From Tillus elongatus (Eukaryota; Arthropoda; Insecta; Coleoptera; Cleridae), in contig OZ023267.1 in the NCBI GenBank assembly GCA_964006375.1, positions 87,425,406 to 87,489,405 of the forward strand: DNA of 64,000 nucleotides, written 5' to 3'. A program made the position numbers and the translations under genes. Position 1 is the stretch's first letter; each line of letters starts with the position of its first letter. This document shows positions 41,205 to 53,789 of the stretch, piece by piece. Below the pieces are notes generated by a model, which worked only from the letters and a program-made list of their open reading frames with translations, was not told where the DNA came from and did not search any database.

Positions 41205-42074
41205 ATGGCTACATTAAGTGATGTGTGCTACCAGCAAGTTAAAGACAACTTCTGTTATGGTTTATTTGGAAACTTTCAATTAATTATCAATAAGAGTAAG
41301 AGCAGTAAGAATAAGAGTACTGGTTATTTCAATGCAAATTGTGTAAAAGTGACATTGATTGGAAAATAAGAAAACTAAAGAGTTGATTGCCTATTACAAC
41401 AGTAAGTTAAAGGAACAATTGGGTAGCCGGAATACCGGCTACCCAAATGTTCTAGCAGCATGAGTAGACCTAAAACTGCTACATACTTGGTAAACATTGG
41501 TGGAGCGCAGACTGAAAACGACTCGATATCTGGTACATATGTTTGCAAAGATTTGATATTAAATTTGGCTTGTTGGCTATCGAATCCTTTCTATGAAAAG
41601 TGTAACCAAATTATTTTTGATTTTTTCGTAGGCGAATTTAATCAAAAGTACAAGGACAACCTTAAAGAAATTGAAGTGAAATTAATGGAGATAGATGATA
41701 AAGTGCAGCGCATGCGAGAAACAAATGCCAAAATCACAGAACATGTTGAAGACATATCAACAAAACCAAGCAACCCTGGATAACTTTGTGCTTTTGGTTT
41801 ACTTTCAAAAAATGAGAAATATGTCACCTATCCATATCATGCTGTAAGAACCCAGAAGAAAAGTTTTGGAAGAGCTGCCAGGAACTTTAAAAATAAACAT
41901 CCCGATTCCGAAGTGATCCTAAACATGTTGTATGATGCAAATTCTCTAAATATCTTTAATAGAATAAAGACCGAAGTAAAATACCTTAAGGCGAATAGAA
42001 ACGATCTACAGATAGCAGATGTGCCGCAGGAGATGTTTATTCAGGATATTATTGATTTACGTCATAATTTTTAA
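41205..42074 (+). pseudogene. KilA-N domain protein (P2, left arm), broken
   Basis: Homologue of the P0 gene with the same start (MATLSDVCYQ). Its KilA-N segment has an inserted Lys/Ser-rich stretch (NKSKSSKNKS). A deletion then removes the FNATKL-to-HWLENK part, a stop follows, and another frame break occurs after the palindromic module. The C-terminal domain (from about 41,790) keeps YPYHAVRTQKKSFGRAARNF and ends ...DLRHNF at 42,074, preceded by a TAA near 41,781. Three or more breaks make it clearly dead. A mirror copy lies at 47,229-48,098. Confidence 0.85.
41416..41449 (+). repeat. palindromic module of P2 KilA-N
   Basis: Fifteen-position arms with one mismatch around a 4-base loop (AATA). 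It encodes QLGSRNTGYPNV at the position of the P0 modules. Mirrored at 47,854-47,887. Confidence 0.85.
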
Positions 42075-42106
42075 TTGTTTATTGAGTTTAATTGTAATAT
42101 ATATGT

Positions 42107-42563
<457 letters not shown>

Positions 42564-42639
42564 CCATAGGGAGAAATAAAACACACTAATTTTAACAAGG
42601 ACTTTTATTTTATTCTAAGTACATTAATACATTAAATAT

Positions 42640-43700
42640 ACAAGTAAGTTTATTTAACATTATCTGAATTTATCCAAGAATTATGAGACAACCATTTTAC
42701 ATAGTTTCTTGCCTTTCTTCCGCAAGATGCGTTCAACCAGATAGATGTCTGTTTGTTTAGTCTTTTGTAGTTCTTTCCCGTAAAAACCTCCACTGATTGG
42801 TTTTCCCTGCATGTCTTCAAGAAATTATGATACTGGATTTGTGAAATGAACACTAACAATCTTGAATAACTCTGTTGACCAGCGAGGTGTATACCCCTTT
42901 TCAAATTAAACTTTCTCTTTACTTATGCGTACAACATCAGCCGCTTTGAATTTATTCTGATCAAACATTTTAATATTTGAGTAGACTTCTTTGCGAATAG
43001 CTTCTGCATTGTTCTTATTAACATCTTTAGGCTTTACACCAGTGGTTCGATGAATGGTTGTGTTGTAAGCATCTGTGTAGTGTATTTAACTACTTGTAGG
43101 AACCACACAAGCTAAAGTTTTTATATATCTTCTCTTAAGGTACGTATAATTCTTTCCACTATTGCAGCCTTCTTCACGCTATAAGTGCTGTAGTGATTGA
43201 TGTTGTATTTTTTCATTAAGGCGTTAAATTTGGAGTTGTGAAACTCCTTAACAAGATCGGACTGGATGTTGGTAGGAGCTGTACTATTAGTTAAAATATC
43301 AGCCAATAGTTTTAGTCACCTCTTCAGCAGACGAGTCCACACATACTTTGAAAAACAATTTATAACCACTTAAATGTATGATGATAGTCAGTCAAGTCAG
43401 CTAAGTCAATCTGCCACAAATCACCAAACCTCTGATTATGGTACGCCTACGTTTAAAATTGATTCTTGCTGGTGTGTACAACTCATTTATTAGTTGTTTT
43501 TTTAGCATGAGATGGCTCAACTGTTTTGCGCTTCGTCGTGACGTTGGATTTAAAAGTATCCATTTGTCATGCAAATCTTTTAGTTTACCGTCTATTTCTC
43601 TCAGCTTCTTCATTAGCTTGTTATTCTTTAACACATCAATATCTTTTACAACTTGAGCAGTCATGTTCTTGGCTAAATTTTTCAATTTATTTTAAAATTT
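42640..43700 (-). pseudogene. Polinton-type integrase (P2, left arm), broken
   Basis: Minus-strand reading begins near 43,685 with a helical N-terminal region and LLNPTSRRSAKQLSHLMLKK, then NELYTPARINFKRRR, where the frame breaks just before the DLWQIDLAD-like start of the catalytic core. The core continues at 43,306-43,121 (TNIQSDLVKEFHNSKFN, then YSTYSVKKAAIVERIIRTL), which includes the Glu region. The C-terminal chromodomain-like part is at about 42,930-42,640. Several frameshifts disable it. A mirror copy is at 45,546-46,606. Polinton integrases cut and join element ends. Confidence 0.85.
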
Positions 43701-44019
43701 GTTTTTTAAATCTTCCAGCTCTGGTTTGTGTACAGCTTCAAGTAGTAATGCAATGATTCATTGTGTTACCTCATCTTTGTTCTTCTGAGAGTCATCTATC
43801 CATACATCAACAAATTTTGTATTTACGCCATCTGTTAAATCGACTGGATCAGCGATGTTACACGATCTGTGGCTTTGCAAATCAAAATCACTACTAGTAG
43901 TTCTTGGAAAAATATATCTTTCAATAATTTTAAACTAAAAACCTTTGTTGGTCTGAAACGTCAGAAGTTATCGATAGACATTTTTATACTAAGCAATAGG
44001 TAGGTATGTATGGGATATA

Positions 44020-44682
44020 TGTAGGTATACTAGGCGATAACACGAGCTTCCTTTAATTTTTCAATAATTGATTAAATTTCGTTGTTATGAGCATTATTAC
44101 CAACAACTTGAGAAGCCACTAAAAGTCTAAGTATATTAACCAGCTCATTTATATCATCCCAATACACATATTCTATTTGTTTGTCATTTTGTATCATATA
44201 GTTGTTAGTGTTGTTGCTTACATTCCGAGCTTTAGGTTCTGTCTTCTGTTTTTCGTTAAGATGTGTGTCGTAACCAAAACCGTGAGGAGTTGAGGATCTT
44301 CGCCCTCGTGGATTTATAATTGATTTTATTAGAGTCAGGTACTTTTCCGAGCTACAACCTTTGGTTCGTGCATTGGAATCGTAGTTAATTTTATGAACAC
44401 TAATTGATTCCAGAATATCTCTATAGTGTTGCAGATCGTCATTAGTATACGCCTGGGGTTTTTCATAAATATCAATTCTAGCAGACCTTGCGTTTGCGGA
44501 TATCTCCTTTGACCCAGTTGAATGTCATCATCAGTAAAGTCCAAGTGTTTGTTGCCAAGACTCCAGTCACCAGTATATTGATCGTAGCGAGCACCATACG
44601 CTTGATCCGTCGTAGCAAGTCTCGGTGGTTCAGTAAAATAGTTGTCTACATAATATCGAACTTGTTCAGGATATTGCTCCAA
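44020..44682 (-). pseudogene. uncharacterised Polinton protein (P2 spacer)
   Basis: The first 115 codons (44,682-44,335) start MEQYPEQVRYYVDNYF and contain YGARYDQYTGDWSLGN. After a break the conserved tail is found near 44,180-44,030 with WDDINELVNILRLLVASQ and an IIEKLKEA-like end. I recognise this head and tail as parts of a recurrent insect Polinton protein of unknown function. It is present once, in the spacer of the inverted repeat, between ATPase and integrase on the same strand. At least one frameshift and a stop interrupt it. Confidence 0.6.
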
Positions 44683-44699
44683 AAATTCTTGATATGCTG

Positions 44700-44823
44700 G
44701 TGTGGTTGTGATAGTCTGTCTAACAGCTGTCTAAGAGCTGCCTATCATGTCAGACAGCTGTCTGTCCTGCTAGATAGCTGTCTGTCCGGTCAGACAGTTG
44801 TCTGTCCTGCTAGACAGGTGTTT
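44700..44823. repeat. minisatellite related to 3,461-3,601
   Basis: Diverged units containing GACAGCTGTCTGTCCTGCTA. This is the inverse orientation of the P0 unit, at the same place downstream of the ATPase. Confidence 0.8.
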
Positions 44824-44849
44824 GTTGTTGATTGCAGCCAATTAGATTA

Positions 44850-45225
44850 TGTAGCTATCGAATCCTTTTCTATATCTCCCTCTGTGTACATCGTTTTCCT
44901 TTACAATCACCAACACCCCATATTTATTGTCTATCCAACACTCCCAACATATATTTTAAACTGTTTAAAGTCAATATCTGTCGTACATGGTCGTTGTAGA
45001 TGTGTTTTAAATTGGTTTCGTTTGGTTTGAAGAGACAAAACATTAGCGTTATCACGTATTAGATGTTTCGGTATTCGAGTATATGTTTGACAAAGATAGA
45101 ATGAATCAATATTCTTATGTCTTCCAATACTTAAGTATGCTCTCATTTTACCTTGTTTGTCACAAGCTACATCATCATTTGATGGTGTAGCCAGCAGAAG
45201 CCTTGGACAACTCTGTGTTTATATT
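44850..45225 (-). pseudogene. packaging ATPase C-terminal half (P2)
   Basis: Minus-strand match to the P1 ATPase from the Walker-B-adjacent DDVACDKQ through IGRHKNIDSFYLCQTYTRIP to RKGFD near 44,853. Small frame breaks occur near 45,040 and 44,960. The gene is cut at the Walker B codons by the palindrome centre at 45,224; its N-terminal half is 4.4 kb away at 49,658-49,977. Confidence 0.85.
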
Positions 45226-45328
45226 TATAAACACAGAGTTGTCCAAGGCTTCTGCTGGCTACATCATCAAATGATGATGTAGCTTGTGACAAACAAGGTA
45301 AAATGAGAGCATACTTAAGTATTGGAAG
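45121..45328. repeat. 103-bp-arm palindrome with 2-base spacer
   Basis: Arms 45,121-45,223 and 45,226-45,328 are reverse complements with one mismatch seen (near 45,186). The centre is TT between TTTATA and TATAAA. The arms are built from ATPase coding sequence and include a smaller inner palindrome around ATCATCATTTGATG. Confidence 0.92.
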
Positions 45329-45545
45329 ATATATTTTTCCAAGAACTACTAGTAGTGATTTTGATTTGCAAAGCCACAGATCGTGTAACATCGCTGATCC
45401 AGTCGATTTAACAGATGGCGTAAATACAAAATTTGTTGATGTATGGATAGATGACTCTCAGAAGAACAAAGATGAGGTAACACAATGAATCATTGCATTA
45501 CTACTTGAAGCTGTACACAAACCAGAGCTGGAAGATTTAAAAAAC

Positions 45546-46606
45546 AAATTTTAAAATAAATTGAAAAATTTAGCCAAGAACATGACTGCTCAAGTTGTAA
45601 AAGATATTGATGTGTTAAAGAATAACAAGCTAATGAAGAAGCTGAGAGAAATAGACGGTAAACTAAAGGATTTGCATGACAAATGGATACTTTTAAATCC
45701 AACGTCACGACGAAGCGCAAAACAGTTGAGCCATCTCATGCTAAAAAACAACTAATAAATGAGTTGTACACACCAGCAAGAATCAATTTTAAACGTAGGC
45801 GTACCATAATCAGAGGTTTGGTGATTTGTGGCAGATTGACTTAGCTGACTTGACTGACTATCATCATACATTTAAGTGGTTATAAATTGTTTTTCAAAGT
45901 ATGTGTGGACTCGTCTGCTGAAGAGGTGACTAAAACTATTGGCTGATATTTTAACTAATAGTACAGCTCCTACCAACATCCAGTCCGATCTTGTTAAGGA
46001 GTTTCACAACTCCAAATTTAACGCCTTAATGAAAAAATACAACATCAATCACTACAGCACTTATAGCGTGAAGAAGGCTGCAATAGTGGAAAGAATTATA
46101 CGTACCTTAAGAGAAGATATATAAAAACTTTAGCTTGTGTGGTTCCTACAAGTAGTTAAATACACTACACAGATGCTTACAACACAACCATTCATCGAAC
46201 CACTGGTGTAAAGCCTAAAGATGTTAATAAGAACAATGCAGAAGCTATTCGCAAAGAAGTCTACTCAAATATTAAAATGTTTGATCAGAATAAATTCAAA
46301 GCGGCTGATGTTGTACGCATAAGTAAAGAGAAAGTTTAATTTGAAAAGGGGTATACACCTCGCTGGTCAACAGAGTTATTCAAGATTGTTAGTGTTCATT
46401 TCACAAATCCAGTATCATAATTTCTTGAAGACATGCAGGGAAAACCAATCAGTGGAGGTTTTTACGGGAAAGAACTACAAAAGACTAAACAAACAGACAT
46501 CTATCTGGTTGAACGCATCTTGCGGAAGAAAGGCAAGAAACTATGTAAAATGGTTGTCTCATAATTCTTGGATAAATTCAGATAATGTTAAATAAACTTA
46601 CTTGTA
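45546..46606 (+). pseudogene. Polinton-type integrase (P2, right arm mirror copy)
   Basis: Reverse complement of 42,640-43,700 with the same breaks. One base fewer in the A-run near 45,746 ends the first frame earlier (after SHLMLKNN). Confidence 0.85.
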
Positions 46607-46681
46607 TATTTAATGTATTAATGTACTTAGAATAAAATAAAAGTCCTTGTTAAAATTAGTGTGTTTTATTTCTCCCTATGG

Positions 46682-47196
<515 letters not shown>

Positions 47197-47228
47197 ACAT
47201 ATATATTACAATTAAACTCAATAAACAA

Positions 47229-48098
47229 TTAAAAATTATGACGTAAATCAATAATATCCTGAATAAACATCTCCTGCGGCACATCTGCTATCTGTAGATC
47301 GTTTCTATTCGCCTTAAGGTATTTTACTTCGGTCTTTATTCTATTAAAGATATTTAGAGAATTTGCATCATACAACATGTTTAGGATCACTTCGGAATCG
47401 GGATGTTTATTTTTAAAGTTCCTGGCAGCTCTTCCAAAACTTTTCTTCTGGGTTCTTACAGCATGATATGGATAGGTGACATATTTCTCATTTTTTGAAA
47501 GTAAACCAAAAGCACAAAGTTATCCAGGGTTGCTTGGTTTTGTTGATATGTCTTCAACATGTTCTGTGATTTTGGCATTTGTTTCTCGCATGCGCTGCAC
47601 TTTATCATCTATCTCCATTAATTTCACTTCAATTTCTTTAAGGTTGTCCTTGTACTTTTGATTAAATTCGCCTACGAAAAAATCAAAAATAATTTGGTTA
47701 CACTTTTCATAGAAAGGATTCGATAGCCAACAAGCCAAATTTAATATCAAATCTTTGCAAACATATGTACCAGATATCGAGTCGTTTTCAGTCTGCGCTC
47801 CACCAATGTTTACCAAGTATGTAGCAGTTTTAGGTCTACTCATGCTGCTAGAACATTTGGGTAGCCGGTATTCCGGCTACCCAATTGTTCCTTTAACTTA
47901 CTGTTGTAATAGGCAATCAACTCTTTAGTTTTCTTATTTTCCAATCAATGTCACTTTTACACAATTTGCATTGAAATAACCAGTACTCTTATTCTTACTG
48001 CTCTTACTCTTATTGATAATTAATTGAAAGTTTCCAAATAAACCATAACAGAAGTTGTCTTTAACTTGCTGGTAGCACACATCACTTAATGTAGCCAT
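47229..48098 (-). pseudogene. KilA-N protein (P2, right arm mirror copy)
   Basis: Mirror of 41,205-42,074, with the same deletion, stops and palindromic module. Confidence 0.85.
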
Positions 48099-48192
48099 TT
48101 TAAACACACTACTAAACACTTAGTACTAATAATATAGAGATAAACTACAACTACAAGATCATTAAGTACAAATACCTCGAAACACAAGCAAA

Positions 48193-48562
48193 GACAGTGG
48201 ATGGCAGATAGTGTCCGAGTGATTCCAATACTCAAGTCGTCAACTGGTGTGGTTCCTAAGAATCTTCGAGAGAACGTTAAGAGACTGGTCCTTGGAGAGC
48301 ATCTTTATAAGGCTATGCAGAAGGCAGTAATACTTGCAATTGCCCGCGCCGTGCGGAGATTCCTGGGAGATGAGGATGTGTCGCGTTGACGGTCAGGGCC
48401 TGATAACTTGGAAAGGGCCCCATGTGAGCTCCGTCCCTTTGTTATCGGAGATACCTGGTATGAGTGAATGTTTCTCTTTGAGGGAGTATGAAAACGCTTC
48501 AGGCTAAAGTCGATAATAATAATAATACTAATAATAATATTAATAATAATAATAATTATCAT
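48193..48562 (+). pseudogene. LINE 3' end (right arm mirror copy)
   Basis: Mirror of 40,741-41,110, the same 62-codon tail and (AAT)n end. Confidence 0.55.
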
Positions 48563-49638
48563 TTATCATGTAGGACATGATAAGTAAAAAAAAATGTTTT
48601 TGATTTGTTTAGGTTTCTTCAAATAAGAATAGCGATGTTTTGACAAAAATTTGCTAAAGAGAGCGATATTACTGATAAAGAAAATTGCCATAGAAGGCTA
48701 AAATAAAATCTAGAGTGACATAATATTATGGATATATTAGAGGTATACATACACAAAACAAACGTGATGCCATGACAACTGTTAACTGTCAAGTTTCTGT
48801 AGTTTTTAACAAGTATCTCTCAAATTTTGTGTAAATCAGTTAATTTTTGTTGATCTTGTAAAGCTATAAACGCGGTAAATTCATGACTTGGAACTTGAGC
48901 AACAGAAGAAAATCAAACAAAAATCATACACCTACTGATGACCGCTGTATATGATAAAAACTGTCCATCATATTTAAAAAAAAAATCCGGTGAGATCAGT
49001 TCAAACGAGACAAAAAAAATTTGGCCGTTTCCGACTATTTTTAAGAGTTACCCATAAAATATTTTGAAGGGTGTCGCTTATTGGAGAGACGTTGTAGTAA
49101 GTGTGTAACTCTGAGAGGTCCAAGTGTGCAAATATTTTAGTTAAACGAATGACCTTGGCGGCTGAAGCAGAAACTTAAGACTTTCAGAAGCACACTTCTT
49201 ATCACAATTCTTCTCCATAACACGCATTTGTTTCTTATTATCTCTCATTCTGAAGCAAGAAAATGAGTTTGCCATGAGCTGGCGAGTATTTACTGCCTTG
49301 TTCTTAAAAACGGAATATTAAAATTAAAAATGCAAACTAGTGATATTACCAGTCATTTCTAACCCGAATTCTACTACTAAAAAAAATGCAAAAAACAAAT
49401 TAAAACATGTCTCTTTTTACGCAACAACAACAATAGTTAGAAATAAGCGTACACGCATAAGTTAACTGAACGGATAATTAGCTTGGAGATACATTTAGGT
49501 CCTTGACTGCTAATGTCCCAAATTAGTAAAACTGTTTTATATTAATTACAGTGGAACAGACTTCTTCTCCGGCTTTACAATTATTGCTTGTTATCTTCTC
49601 TGTAGCCGGCTTTGTATCTTTCTCTAATTTCAAGAAAT
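48563..49638. other. mirror of 39,665-40,740, no gene
   Basis: Non-Polinton filler outside the LINE tail, carried along in the inverted duplication. Confidence 0.6.
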
Positions 49639-49723
49639 CATCATTTGATGATGTAGCCAGCAGAAGCCTTGGACAACTCTGTGTTTATATTTATAAACAC
49701 AGAGTTGTCCAAGGCTTCTGCTG
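49637..49723. repeat. second ATPase-derived palindrome
   Basis: Arms 49,658-49,689 and 49,692-49,723 fold around TT with the same centre as the palindrome at 45,224. Next to it lies a 16-base palindrome (49,637-49,652, ATCATCATTTGATGAT). Confidence 0.9.
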
Positions 49724-49977
49724 CATCTAATATTTCACCGGTTTCACTATATTGATAATAGCCAACACCTTTTGCAGCAACCACCACATTTTGTAACATC
49801 TTGTATTTTCTGGTATAAAGACTTTGAATACACATACACGTTAACACAGTTTAAACCGTTCGGTTCAAACAATAAACTCAGTGCAGGACCATGCCTTTGT
49901 TGTTGTTCTGATGATGTATCAACAACATCGTCTATATTTGTAATAGGTAAGACAGAAGCGTGTTTGATGGTACGCAT
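49658..49977 (-). pseudogene. packaging ATPase N-terminal half (P2), P-loop deleted
   Basis: It starts at 49,977 with MRTIKHASVLPITNIDDVV, as in P1. The segment between RHGP and LSLLFE has lost about 20 codons, which removes the whole Walker A motif that P1 keeps. It stays recognisable through VYVYSKSLYQ and SETGEILDAAEALDNSVFI, then enters the palindrome at the Walker B codons. It is therefore broken twice and separated from its C-terminal half. Confidence 0.85.
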
Positions 49978-50054
49978 CTTGACTTAAACTAAACTATATT
50001 TTCGGTAAGTATAAATATATAGAAGATGCCAGTGAGTCGTACAGTCAGGTATCA

Positions 50055-50297
50055 ATGTTGGTGTCACAGGTTGAAGGTCTTGTAAACACAGCTATTAACA
50101 AGCTACCTGTTGAGTTACACATACCTGGTTATCAGTTTTGTGGTCCGGGCACTAAACTTAAAGAACGTTTTGGTAGAGGCGATCAAGGTATCAATCCTTT
50201 AGATTGTGCCTGTCGAGACCACGACATCGCTTTCTCTCAATCAAAAGAGTTAAGTGATAGGCATCGAGCCGACGAAGTGTTGGAAAACCGAGCATGA
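50055..50297 (+). CDS. phospholipase A2 domain protein (P2)
   Basis: Eighty codons matching the PLA2 domain of virion proteins (as in the parvovirus VP1 unique region and some adintovirus-like elements), which helps particles leave endosomes. The calcium-loop segment GYQFCGPGTKL and the catalytic His-Asp pair in CACRDHDIAFSQ are both present and well spaced. It stops at 50,295-50,297; homologous reading continues beyond in other frames into a pX-like segment, so it may be the N-terminal part of a longer PLA2-pX protein. It diverges from the ATPase, as pX does in P1. The domain itself looks intact; the full protein is not. Confidence 0.75.
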   Translation: MLVSQVEGLVNTAINKLPVELHIPGYQFCGPGTKLKERFGRGDQGINPLDCACRDHDIAFSQSKELSDRHRADEVLENRA

Positions 50298-50740
50298 GAG
50301 AGAGTCAAGTCAAAGGACGCAAATTTTTGGCGAACAGTTAGCGGCCTGGAGCGTTACAAACACCATGAAAGTTAAAAGAAAGGTATTAAAGTAATCAACT
50401 CAAAACCGAAGAAGAAAGTTCCTCGAGTTATTCCAATACCCAAAAGCGGAGGCTTCCTTCCACTGTTACATCTGATATTTGGGGGCTATCAGCTCTTCGT
50501 GCTGTGGGTGGTGGTGCTGCTAGTATTGCTGAGGCAGTTAACGACGCTAAAGTAGCCAGGAACAAGCCGTAGGAAGAAGAACGTCACAAAAAAAAACAAT
50601 GGAAGCTGTCGCAATGCGTAAGAGGTAGCGGTTTAAAATCAAAATCAAAATGCAACAGACTCGGCAAAGGTCTGTATCTGAAGAAACAACGCTGCGACTA
50701 TGGGTTGTATCTGCAAAAGCCAAAAAACGAATAGGTCGTT
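50298..50740 (+). pseudogene. pX-like protein remnant (P2)
   Basis: Nucleotide homology to the P1 pX gene runs from ATGAAAGTTAAAAGAAAG (50,365) through the VIPIPKSGG-coding part to the basic C terminus and a final YGLYLQKPKN-like end near 50,730. The glycine-rich segment and several other places are frameshifted. Confidence 0.75.
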
Positions 50741-50754
50741 TACCCTAACAAATG

Positions 50755-51075
50755 AAGATCTTGTGAAATTTGCTGGTAAAATGAAAATCCCATATTTTAG
50801 AGGTGTGTACATGCGATTTGCTCTACCTCCTACCATGGACCACGTACAATGAATCATTCATCATGAATTTACAAACCAACGAGGAGTCTGGCAGTCATTG
50901 GGTTGCAGTGACGAAACGTGGTAACACAGTCGAGTACTTTGACTCATATGGAAACTTAAAGCCACCAGTCGAGTTGCAACGTTACCTTAAACACTGCTCT
51001 ATATTGTATAATCATGATGTATATCAAACATAATACTTGTAATTGTGGTCCCTTATGTTTAAAATTTTTAAATAA
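50755..51075 (+). pseudogene. adenain-like protease (P2), broken
   Basis: The frame begins with a LTNEDLVKFAGKMKIPYFRGVYM-like segment, breaks near 50,815, then resumes with the catalytic His segment SGSHWVAVTKRG and acidic segment VEYFDSYGNL. It stops at 51,033 before the catalytic Cys; CNCGPLCLKFL follows in another frame. The upstream segment without ATG is conserved with P1. Confidence 0.8.
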
Positions 51076-51110
51076 AAGACTCAAACAGTAGTATGCTCTG
51101 TGTATCAGTC

Positions 51111-51865
51111 ATGTCAGAAACCTTTGTGTTGAAAGACCGCAGTTCCCATCTGTCAACAGACTACGATCCACCAATTGAATTGGATACAGATGGTAGTTAT
51201 GCTGTTGCTTTGCTATCAAAGCAACAGCAAAGCCTATGCTTTCACACATACAACAACATACCTAACATATTGCATACAGACTTGGAGAATATTTCTCTGG
51301 CTTCACTGTTGGTTTTATATAAAAGAAGGAGCTGCTTGGAGAACCATCACGATACCCACTGGTGCATATGAAATAACACATTTGGAAAACTTGCTTCAAA
51401 ATGAGCTTGCTGGTGCTACAGCAACACGCGAACAAAAGCAGGTAGCTTTGGTTCTGAGGCCTAATCCGAACACCATTGGATGTGAAATAAAGTGTTTCAC
51501 AAGTATCAGTTTTGAAGCTGATGATTCGATTGGGCGAATGCTGGGATTTTCAAAACAAGTTTTTCAACCAGGTGCCTTCTATGAGTGATTAACCTGTTGA
51601 AATAATGGATGTTAAGCAGATTCGCAAAGAAATTAATATTGTGTCTTTACTATAACGGAAAACCTTCACATACGTTATATGAGTGCACCGATGGTTGAGC
51701 CAGGTTATGCAATCGACATCGAACCTAATCTACTTAGCAGTGAACAAACAAGAGATTTCAAATATAAGCATCGACATCGTGGACCAAGATTCAATTCCTG
51801 TAAACTTTCAAGGTGAATAGGTGTCTATTCGTCTGAACCTTAAAAAGATTTCTTATAATACTAGT
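51111..51865 (+). pseudogene. Polinton minor capsid protein (P2), broken
   Basis: It starts MSETFVLKDRSSHLS at 51,111. A short duplication-like insert of about 20 codons follows DGSYAVAL, and another break lies near 51,260. The middle is open (IPTGAYEITHLENLLQNEL, then IGRMLGFSKQVFQPG) to a stop near 51,586. The tail is scattered over frames to about 51,865. Confidence 0.8.
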
Positions 51866-51978
51866 CTTTAAGGACATAAAAGCAAGTGAATCTACCAAAA
51901 CAAGTTTAGTACAGTTAGCCACTTTGAAGCATACACTTCGTTGCAATAATATTGAGTTCCTTAAAAGTCTTGGTTATT

Positions 51979-52975
51979 ATGTCATCAAAACCGAAAATAT
52001 TCAAAAACCCCGAGTTTGACGAATCCATTGATCGAGAAGAACTTTGGTCTTACTATTCGTCAACTAAATCATTTGGTAACAGTAATGAAGTCGAAATAAA
52101 CATCAATCAGCAAGATCGTTTAGTAAGAATGAAGCCAAATCTCTTAGCAACGCTGAACTGAATGTATCGTCAGATCATATCACCTTAAACGACAACAAGC
52201 TTCACATGTTCCTGTCTCTTTGGTTCCTCTTCAGTTTCTTCCATCACTTTGAAGGAGTGCTCTGCGGTAAACATACTTTCCGATTTACAGGAGCTCGAAA
52301 TGATGCCAACAGCTAATACAGTACTCGTAGAGCAAGATCGAAAATTACTGTAACCAACATGTTTTTAAAAGCAAAACATGTAGTTCCAAACGATAAAATG
52401 AAGTTGGAACTGATGGATAAAATTCCAAAAGACACATATATATTTCTAGCATATCCCAAATGGGATATATATGAGCTACCAGCGCTTAGAGATATTAATA
52501 AAGATGTGTGGTCTGTTAAAACTGCAACAAACTTAGAAAGACCTAGATATGTGATTATAGCATTTCAAACACATCGAAAAGACAACGTAAGCAAGAAAGG
52601 TGATTTTTTCGATAATATTGGTATGGTAGATCTACGAGTGTTCCTCAATTCAGAATGCTACCCTTATAAATCTATGAATATGGATGTCGAAAAATCTAAA
52701 TATGCTGAAGCTTACCAAATGTACACAGATTTTCAAAAAAGTTCTTGTTATAAAAACATGTCGGAGCCTCTCTTAAATTATGATGAGTTTAAAGATCGGA
52801 CTCCATTTGTAATCGACTGACAGCACCAGAATGAGTCAATCAAATCGTCAACGGTGGACATCAAAGTGGAGTTTATGAGGAAAGACAATTTTCCAAATAG
52901 AACCAAAGCTTACTGTATTCATGATTGTGGATTTGAATATAAACCCCTAACTGGCATTGTAAGAGCCATTATGTA
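51979..52975 (+). pseudogene. Polinton major capsid protein (P2), broken
   Basis: It starts MSSKPKIFKNPEFDESIDRE at 51,979. A deletion of about 190 bases near 52,113 removes the central N-terminal domain present in P1. The C-terminal half is open from about 52,340 to 52,820 with KWDIYELPALRDI, TNLERPRYVIIAFQTHRK and NSECYPYKSMN. A stop at 52,818-52,820 is followed by the normal C-terminal end in another frame (near 52,855-52,975), which P1 lacks. Confidence 0.85.
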
Positions 52976-53243
52976 ATATTTTAGTATGTAAGTTTTGTGA
53001 ATTAATATAAATTATGATGAGTTTAAAGATCGGGCTCTATTTGTAATAAACTGACAGCACCAGAATGAGTCTATCAAGTCGTCAACGGTGGACATCAAAT
53101 TGGAGTTTATGAGCAAAGACAATTTTCCAAATAGAACCAAAGCTTACTGTTTAGTTATTCATGCCTGTGGATTTGAATATAAACCTCTAACTGGCATTGT
53201 AAGAGCCATTATGTAATATTTTAGTATGTAAGTCTTGTGAATT
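52775..53243 (+). repeat. 234-bp tandem duplication at capsid gene end
   Basis: The segment starting AAATTATGATGAGTTTAAAG at 52,775 recurs at 53,009 with scattered differences and a few extra bases, so the capsid C-terminal coding end is present twice. Confidence 0.88.
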
Positions 53244-53434
53244 AATCCTAATAAATTAAGTGTATTTAAATTAGTTGTTTTATTTTCAACCTTAAACGAT
53301 GTTTTTGACATGAATCAAGACACTCTTTAGCTAACAAACTGCTAACATCTTGCTTTCCTTAAATGACATCATCTGCCTGAAATGATAAACACATTCTCAT
53401 TTTCTGTCACATGAATCGCAATTCAGATTGTATT

Positions 53435-53760
53435 CGAGGTCGCTCTCAATTTGCAGCTGTTGGTTGAAGGTTGTCGCCATGTTGCGATATCTGGGGTATA
53501 CTCAACATGTCTGGCAGTCGCATATTCTTAGGATTTTTGTGTTTTCTTGTTTAGAGCTCGAGGTTGCTTTCATTTTGCAGCTGTTGGTTGAAGGTTGTTG
53601 CCATGTTGCCATATGTGGGGTATACTCAACATGTCTGGCAGTCGCAGGAGTTTTGTTTTTGTTTAAAGCTCTTACCACCGCCGCAGCCGCTGCCTTGTTG
53701 CCACATGTGTGTAGTATACTCAACATGTCTGGCTCCCGCATATTCTTAATTTCCACTAAA
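53435..53760. repeat. 124-bp tandem repeat, about 2.6 units
   Basis: Units are aligned by CGAGGT (53,435 and 53,559) and by TATACTCAACATGTCTGGC (53,497, 53,621 and 53,715). The third unit is shortened and carries a CCG-rich insert. Confidence 0.85.
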
Positions 53761-53789
53761 TTTGCGTTGCTTTTTAAGTTCTGCTTACT

